Assembly (NCBI RefSeq): GCF_022760925.1
Contig: NZ_JAKTNT010000009.1
Coordinates: forward strand, 1 to 64,000
DNA length: 64,000 bases
Reading direction: 5' to 3'
Source of the DNA: Thermus hydrothermalis
GTDB taxonomy: Bacteria > Deinococcota > Deinococci > Deinococcales > Thermaceae
Below the pieces are notes generated by a model that saw only the letters and a list, made by a program, of their open reading frames with translations, was not told where the DNA came from and made no database searches. The position numbers were made by a program, and so were the translations under genes. Position 1 is the first letter of the stretch, and each line of letters opens with the position of its first letter. Of the stretch, positions 60,496-64,000 are shown one piece after another.

Positions 60496-62085
60496 ATGGA
60501 CCGCCTGAGCTATATCGGCATCCAACCCAAGAAACAGGTCTTTTGGAACACCGTTTCCCCGGTGCTGGTGGAGCACACCCTGCGCCGAGGCGAGGGGTTT
60601 TTGGCCCATAAGGGCCCCTTGGTGGTGGACACCACTCCTTACACGGGGAGAAGCCCCAAGGACAAGTTCGTGGTGCGGGAGCCGGAGGTGGAGGGGGAGG
60701 TCTGGTGGGGGGAGGTGAACCAACCCTTTGCCCCGGAGGCCTTCCAGGCCCTTTTGGAGCGGGTGGCCCAGTACCTTTCCGAAAGGGACCTCTATGTCCA
60801 GGACCTTTACGCCGGGGCGGACAAGCGCTACCGCCTGGGGGTCCGGGTGGTGACGGAAAGCCCCTGGCACGCCCTTTTCGCCCGCAACATGTTCCTCTCC
60901 CCCCGGCACTTCCCCGAGGACGACGAGGCGGAACGCTTCCAGCCTGGCTTCACCGTGGTCCACGCCCCCCACTTCCTGGCCGACCCCGAGCGGGACGGCA
61001 CCCGGAGCGAGGTCTTCGTGGGCATCAGTTTTGGGCGGCGCCTCGTCCTCATCGTGGGCACCAAGTACGCCGGGGAGATTAAAAAGAGCATTTTCACGGT
61101 GATGAACTACCTGATGCCCAAGCAAGGGGTCTTCCCCATGCACGCCTCGGCCAACGTGGGGCGGGAGGGGGACGTGGCGGTCTTCTTCGGGCTCTCCGGC
61201 ACGGGCAAGACCACCCTTTCCACCGACCCCGAAAGGCCCCTCATCGGGGACGACGAGCACGGCTGGAGCGAGGAGGGGGTCTTCAACTTTGAGGGGGGGT
61301 GCTACGCCAAGGTCATCCGCCTTTCCCCGGAGCACGAGCCCCTCATCTATAAGGCCTCCAATCAGTTTGAGGCCATCCTGGAAAACGTGGTGGTGAACCC
61401 GGAAACCCGCCGGGTGGAGTGGGACGACGACTCCAAGACGGAAAACACCCGCTCCTCCTACCCCATCGCCCACCTGGAGAACGTGGTGGAGTCCGGGGTG
61501 GCGGGCCACCCCAAGGCCATCTTCTTCCTTTCCGCCGACGCCTACGGCGTCCTTCCCCCCATCGCCCGCCTCACCCCGGAGCAGGCCATGTACTACTTCC
61601 TCTCCGGCTACACCGCCCGGGTGGCGGGCACGGAGCGAGGCATCACCGAGCCCAGGGCCACCTTTTCCGCCTGCTTCGGGGCGCCCTTCCTTCCCCTGCA
61701 CCCCGGGGTCTACGCCCGCATGCTGGGGGAGAAGATCGCCCGCCACGGGCCTCGGGTCTACCTGGTGAACACGGGCTGGACCGGGGGGCCTTACGGGGTG
61801 GGGCGGCGCTTCCCCTTGCCCGTGACCCGGGCCCTCTTGCGGGCGGCGCTTAACGGGGTCCTCGAGGGCGTCCCCTACCGCCAGGACCCCATCTTTGGCT
61901 TTGAGGTGCCCCTGGAGGTGCCCGGGGTGCCCAAGGAGCTTCTGGACCCCCGGGGGACCTGGGAGGACAAGGAGGCCTACGACCGGCAGGCCCATAAGCT
62001 CGCCGCCCTCTTCCAGGAGAACTTCCTAAAGTATGCGGATGGGGTGGACGAGGCCGTGCGCCGGGCCGGTCCCCGGGTGGGTTAA
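60496..62085 (+). CDS. pckA: Phosphoenolpyruvate carboxykinase (ATP)
   Basis: 529 residues. It converts oxaloacetate plus ATP to phosphoenolpyruvate, the first step of gluconeogenesis. Substrate site [14 protein letters not shown] (about 51-64), metal and phosphate site [16 protein letters not shown], kinase-1a loop [15 protein letters not shown] (about 233-247), kinase-2 LIGDDEHGW, and ENTRSSYPI, then [12 protein letters not shown]. Ribosome site GGAGG. It follows pgi with a separate promoter region (GATACC near 60470) but the same orientation. Confidence 0.97.
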   Translation: MDRLSYIGIQPKKQVFWNTVSPVLVEHTLRRGEGFLAHKGPLVVDTTPYTGRSPKDKFVVREPEVEGEVWWGEVNQPFAPEAFQALLERVAQYLSERDLYVQDLYAGADKRYRLGVRVVTESPWHALFARNMFLSPRHFPEDDEAERFQPGFTVVHAPHFLADPERDGTRSEVFVGISFGRRLVLIVGTKYAGEIKKSIFTVMNYLMPKQGVFPMHASANVGREGDVAVFFGLSGTGKTTLSTDPERPLIGDDEHGWSEEGVFNFEGGCYAKVIRLSPEHEPLIYKASNQFEAILENVVVNPETRRVEWDDDSKTENTRSSYPIAHLENVVESGVAGHPKAIFFLSADAYGVLPPIARLTPEQAMYYFLSGYTARVAGTERGITEPRATFSACFGAPFLPLHPGVYARMLGEKIARHGPRVYLVNTGWTGGPYGVGRRFPLPVTRALLRAALNGVLEGVPYRQDPIFGFEVPLEVPGVPKELLDPRGTWEDKEAYDRQAHKLAALFQENFLKYADGVDEAVRRAGPRVG

Positions 62086-62099
62086 GGGTTAGGCCTATT

Positions 62100-62129
62100 C
62101 CCCAGGCCCTTGCCAAATAGGGCCTGGGG
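62100..62129 (+). terminator. Stem-loop terminator of pckA
   Basis: CCCCAGGCCCT (62100-62110) and AGGGCCTGGGG (62119-62129) form an eleven-pair stem with an eight-base loop. Outer GCCTA/TAGGC bases can extend it. No long T-run follows. Confidence 0.75.
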
Positions 62130-62236
62130 GTATTAGGCTCCTAGGTGGCGGAAATGGTAGGGACAAATGTACTTCACCCCCGGCGGAAACCTTTTGGCAG
62201 AATGGTAGGCGCTACCGTCTGGGGGACGGGTTTCCT

Positions 62237-64000
62237 ATGAGCCAGACCTGGTTTAGCCGCTACGCCTGGGGAATACTCCTTTGGAACGTCCTGGTGGCCC
62301 TTTGGGGGGCCTACGTGCGGGCCACGGGCTCGGGGGCGGGGTGTGGGGCCCACTGGCCCACCTGCAACGGGGAGATCATCCCCCGAAGCCCCCAGGTGGA
62401 AACCCTCATTGAGTTCACCCACCGGGCCACCTCGGGCTTGGCCTTCCTATCTGTCCTCTTCCTCCTCGTCCTGGCCCTGCGCGCCTTGCCCAAGGGGCAT
62501 CCCGCCCGGTTTGGCGCTGGGCTTTCCTTCCTCTTCATGGTCACGGAAAGCCTCGTGGGGGCCTCCCTGGTCCTCTTCGGCTGGACCGCCCACAACGTGA
62601 GCGCCGAGCGGGCCGTGGTGCAGATGGTCCACCTGGCCAACACCTACTTCCTCCTGGCCGCCCTGGCCCTCACCGCCTGGTGGGCCTCGGGAGGTGCCCC
62701 TTTGCGCCTGAGGGGCCAAGGGGCGGTGGGGTGGGCCCTCCTTCTTGGGCTACTCGCCCTCCTTTTCCTGGGCATGAGCGGGGCGGTCACCGCCCTGGGG
62801 GACCTCCTTTTCCCCGTGCGGAACACCCTGGAGGCCCTGGAACGCTCCTTAACCCCGGGGGAGCACTTCCTGGTGCGCCTTAGGGTGCTCCACCCCCTCA
62901 TCGCCGTGAGCGTGGGGCTTTACGTGGTCTTCGCCGGCTTCCTCGTGGCCCACCTCCGCCCCTCGGAGGCCACGAGGCGCCTGGCCCAGGGCCTGGCCTA
63001 CCTCTACGGGGTCCAGCTTTTGGCGGGCTTGGTGAACGTCTGGCTCAAGGCCCCCGTGTGGATGCAGATCCTCCACCTCTTCCTGGCCTACGCCGTGTGG
63101 CTTCTCTTTGTCCTCCTCATGGCCTCGAGCCTGGCCCAAGGGACGAGGCGGGTGGAGCTAGGGGAGGGCCAGGGGGCCCAGGTCCACCGGGGCACCGGGG
63201 GGGCCACCTGGAAGGACTACTTGGCCCTCACCAAGCCCAGGGTCATCAGCCTTCTCCTCCTCACCACCCTCCTCGCCATGCTCATCGCCGCCAAGGGGTG
63301 GCCGGGGACCGGGCTTTTCCTGGCGGTGGCCCTGGGCGGCTACCTAATGGCGGGAGCGGCCAACGCCATCAACATGGTGGTGGACCGGGACATTGACGCC
63401 CGCATGAAGCGTACCGCCAAAAGGCCCACGGTGACCCAGAAAATCTCCAGCCGTGATGCCCTCCTTTTCGCCTTCGCCCTCGCCCTCTTGGGCTTTGGCC
63501 TCCTTTGGTGGTCCGCCAACCTCCTCACCGCCACCCTGGCCCTTATGGGCCTCATCTGGTACGTTCTGGTCTACACCCTTTACCTCAAGCGGCGCACCTG
63601 GCAGAACATCGTCATCGGCGGGGCGGCGGGGGCCTTCCCGCCCTTGGTGGGCTGGGCGGCGGTGACGGGGGAGCTGAACCTCTTCGCCTGGTACCTCTTC
63701 GCCCTCATCTTCTTCTGGACCCCCGTGCACTTCTGGGCCTTGGCCCTCATGATCCAGGACGACTACCGGGCGGTGGGGGTGCCCATGCTGCCCGTGGTCC
63801 TGGGGGAGCGGGTCACGGTGATGCAGATCGCCCTTTACGCCCTCCTCACCGCCTTGATCTCCCTCATGCCCCTTCTTTTGGGCGAGTTGGGCCTGGTCTA
63901 CCTCCTCCTCAGCCTGGCCCTGAACGCCCTCTTGTTGCTCAAGGCCCTTGCCCTCTACCGCCAGCCCGAGCGGAGGACGGCGGTTTCGCTGTATAAATAC
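62237..64000 (+). CDS. ctaAB: Fused heme A synthase and heme O synthase (partial)
   Basis: 588 codons, still open at the window edge. The CtaA part (about 1-305) has the heme histidines in [30 protein letters not shown] and [11 protein letters not shown] and about eight helices. The CtaB part (from about 325) has the prenyltransferase motifs [19 protein letters not shown] (about 378-396) and [17 protein letters not shown] (about 510-526). One chain would therefore add the farnesyl group to heme B and then oxidise heme O to heme A for cytochrome oxidase. The fusion is known in Thermus. ATG 62237 lies behind a weak ribosome site. Confidence 0.95.
   Translation, partial: MSQTWFSRYAWGILLWNVLVALWGAYVRATGSGAGCGAHWPTCNGEIIPRSPQVETLIEFTHRATSGLAFLSVLFLLVLALRALPKGHPARFGAGLSFLFMVTESLVGASLVLFGWTAHNVSAERAVVQMVHLANTYFLLAALALTAWWASGGAPLRLRGQGAVGWALLLGLLALLFLGMSGAVTALGDLLFPVRNTLEALERSLTPGEHFLVRLRVLHPLIAVSVGLYVVFAGFLVAHLRPSEATRRLAQGLAYLYGVQLLAGLVNVWLKAPVWMQILHLFLAYAVWLLFVLLMASSLAQGTRRVELGEGQGAQVHRGTGGATWKDYLALTKPRVISLLLLTTLLAMLIAAKGWPGTGLFLAVALGGYLMAGAANAINMVVDRDIDARMKRTAKRPTVTQKISSRDALLFAFALALLGFGLLWWSANLLTATLALMGLIWYVLVYTLYLKRRTWQNIVIGGAAGAFPPLVGWAAVTGELNLFAWYLFALIFFWTPVHFWALALMIQDDYRAVGVPMLPVVLGERVTVMQIALYALLTALISLMPLLLGELGLVYLLLSLALNALLLLKALALYRQPERRTAVSLYKY

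Noticed and set aside
60412..61995. 527-codon frame antisense to pckA
   Set aside because: Shadow of phosphoenolpyruvate carboxykinase, whose P-loop and substrate motifs are complete on the plus strand.

Overview
The window is a gene-dense, roughly 70% GC stretch of a Thermus chromosome. Many products read almost residue for residue like Thermus thermophilus proteins as I remember them (inorganic pyrophosphatase, ParA/Soj, DnaA, GroES/GroEL, SlyD, DnaE), but with enough substitutions that this is probably another Thermus species. The fused heme-A synthase/heme-O synthase gene at the right edge and the GroEL tail without Gly-Met repeats fit the same genus. Species assignment is inference, because no search could be run.

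Layout. 1-4.8 kb: a sugar ABC transporter (binding protein and two permeases) facing phosphoglucomutase. 4.8-9.6 kb: a parvulin-type foldase, tRNA-Arg(CCG), an MFS transporter, a tandem universal stress protein, a CBS protein and a small holin-like membrane protein. 9.6-17.1 kb: a short FAD-binding protein, pheS-pheT, pfkA, rsmI, a LysW-like zinc-ribbon protein and ppa. 17.1-20.7 kb: a phosphodiesterase, a PH-like membrane protein, comEA and comEC. 20.7-30.3 kb: the replication-origin region parB-parA-rsmG-mnmG / dnaA-oriC-dnaN, then eno-pyk. 30.3-36.7 kb: a cytochrome c-552-like protein, a radical SAM/SPASM protein, two secreted proteins, a metallo-hydrolase, dxs and pspA. 36.8-40.7 kb: a tetR-led ABC-2 exporter operon with two secreted proteins. 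40.7-48.8 kb: cysteine synthase, slyD, a cold-shock gene, surE, a SAM-hydrolysing protein, a TPR/membrane protein, a frameshifted TRIC-channel gene, ispF and small genes. 48.9-56 kb: dnaE interrupted by a 425-residue intein, facing groES-groEL. 56-64 kb: an rRNA methyltransferase, a GNAT/acyl-CoA-synthetase-like protein, pgi, pckA and ctaAB (cut by the window edge).

Functional links. pgm, pgi, pfkA, eno, pyk and pckA form a dispersed central-carbon set beside the sugar importer. The origin region holds 13 DnaA boxes, a parS site and a second parS-like site inside comEC. No phage, IS element or CRISPR array is visible, and the intein is the only clear selfish element.

The most consistent regulatory signal is that about 20 genes have a TANNNT -10 element 6-8 bases before the start codon, so leaderless mRNAs appear to be the default here. 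Several of these promoters are built into the tail of an upstream terminator, into an upstream stop codon, or overlap face to face with a divergent promoter. The items most worth checking are the inverted pair of DnaA-trio-like tracts around the AT-rich part of oriC, the dnaE intein, the 5-bp duplication that breaks the TRIC gene, the second parS-like site, the CIRCE-like operator at groES, the LysW-like protein missing one zinc ligand, and the terminator-promoter fusions.
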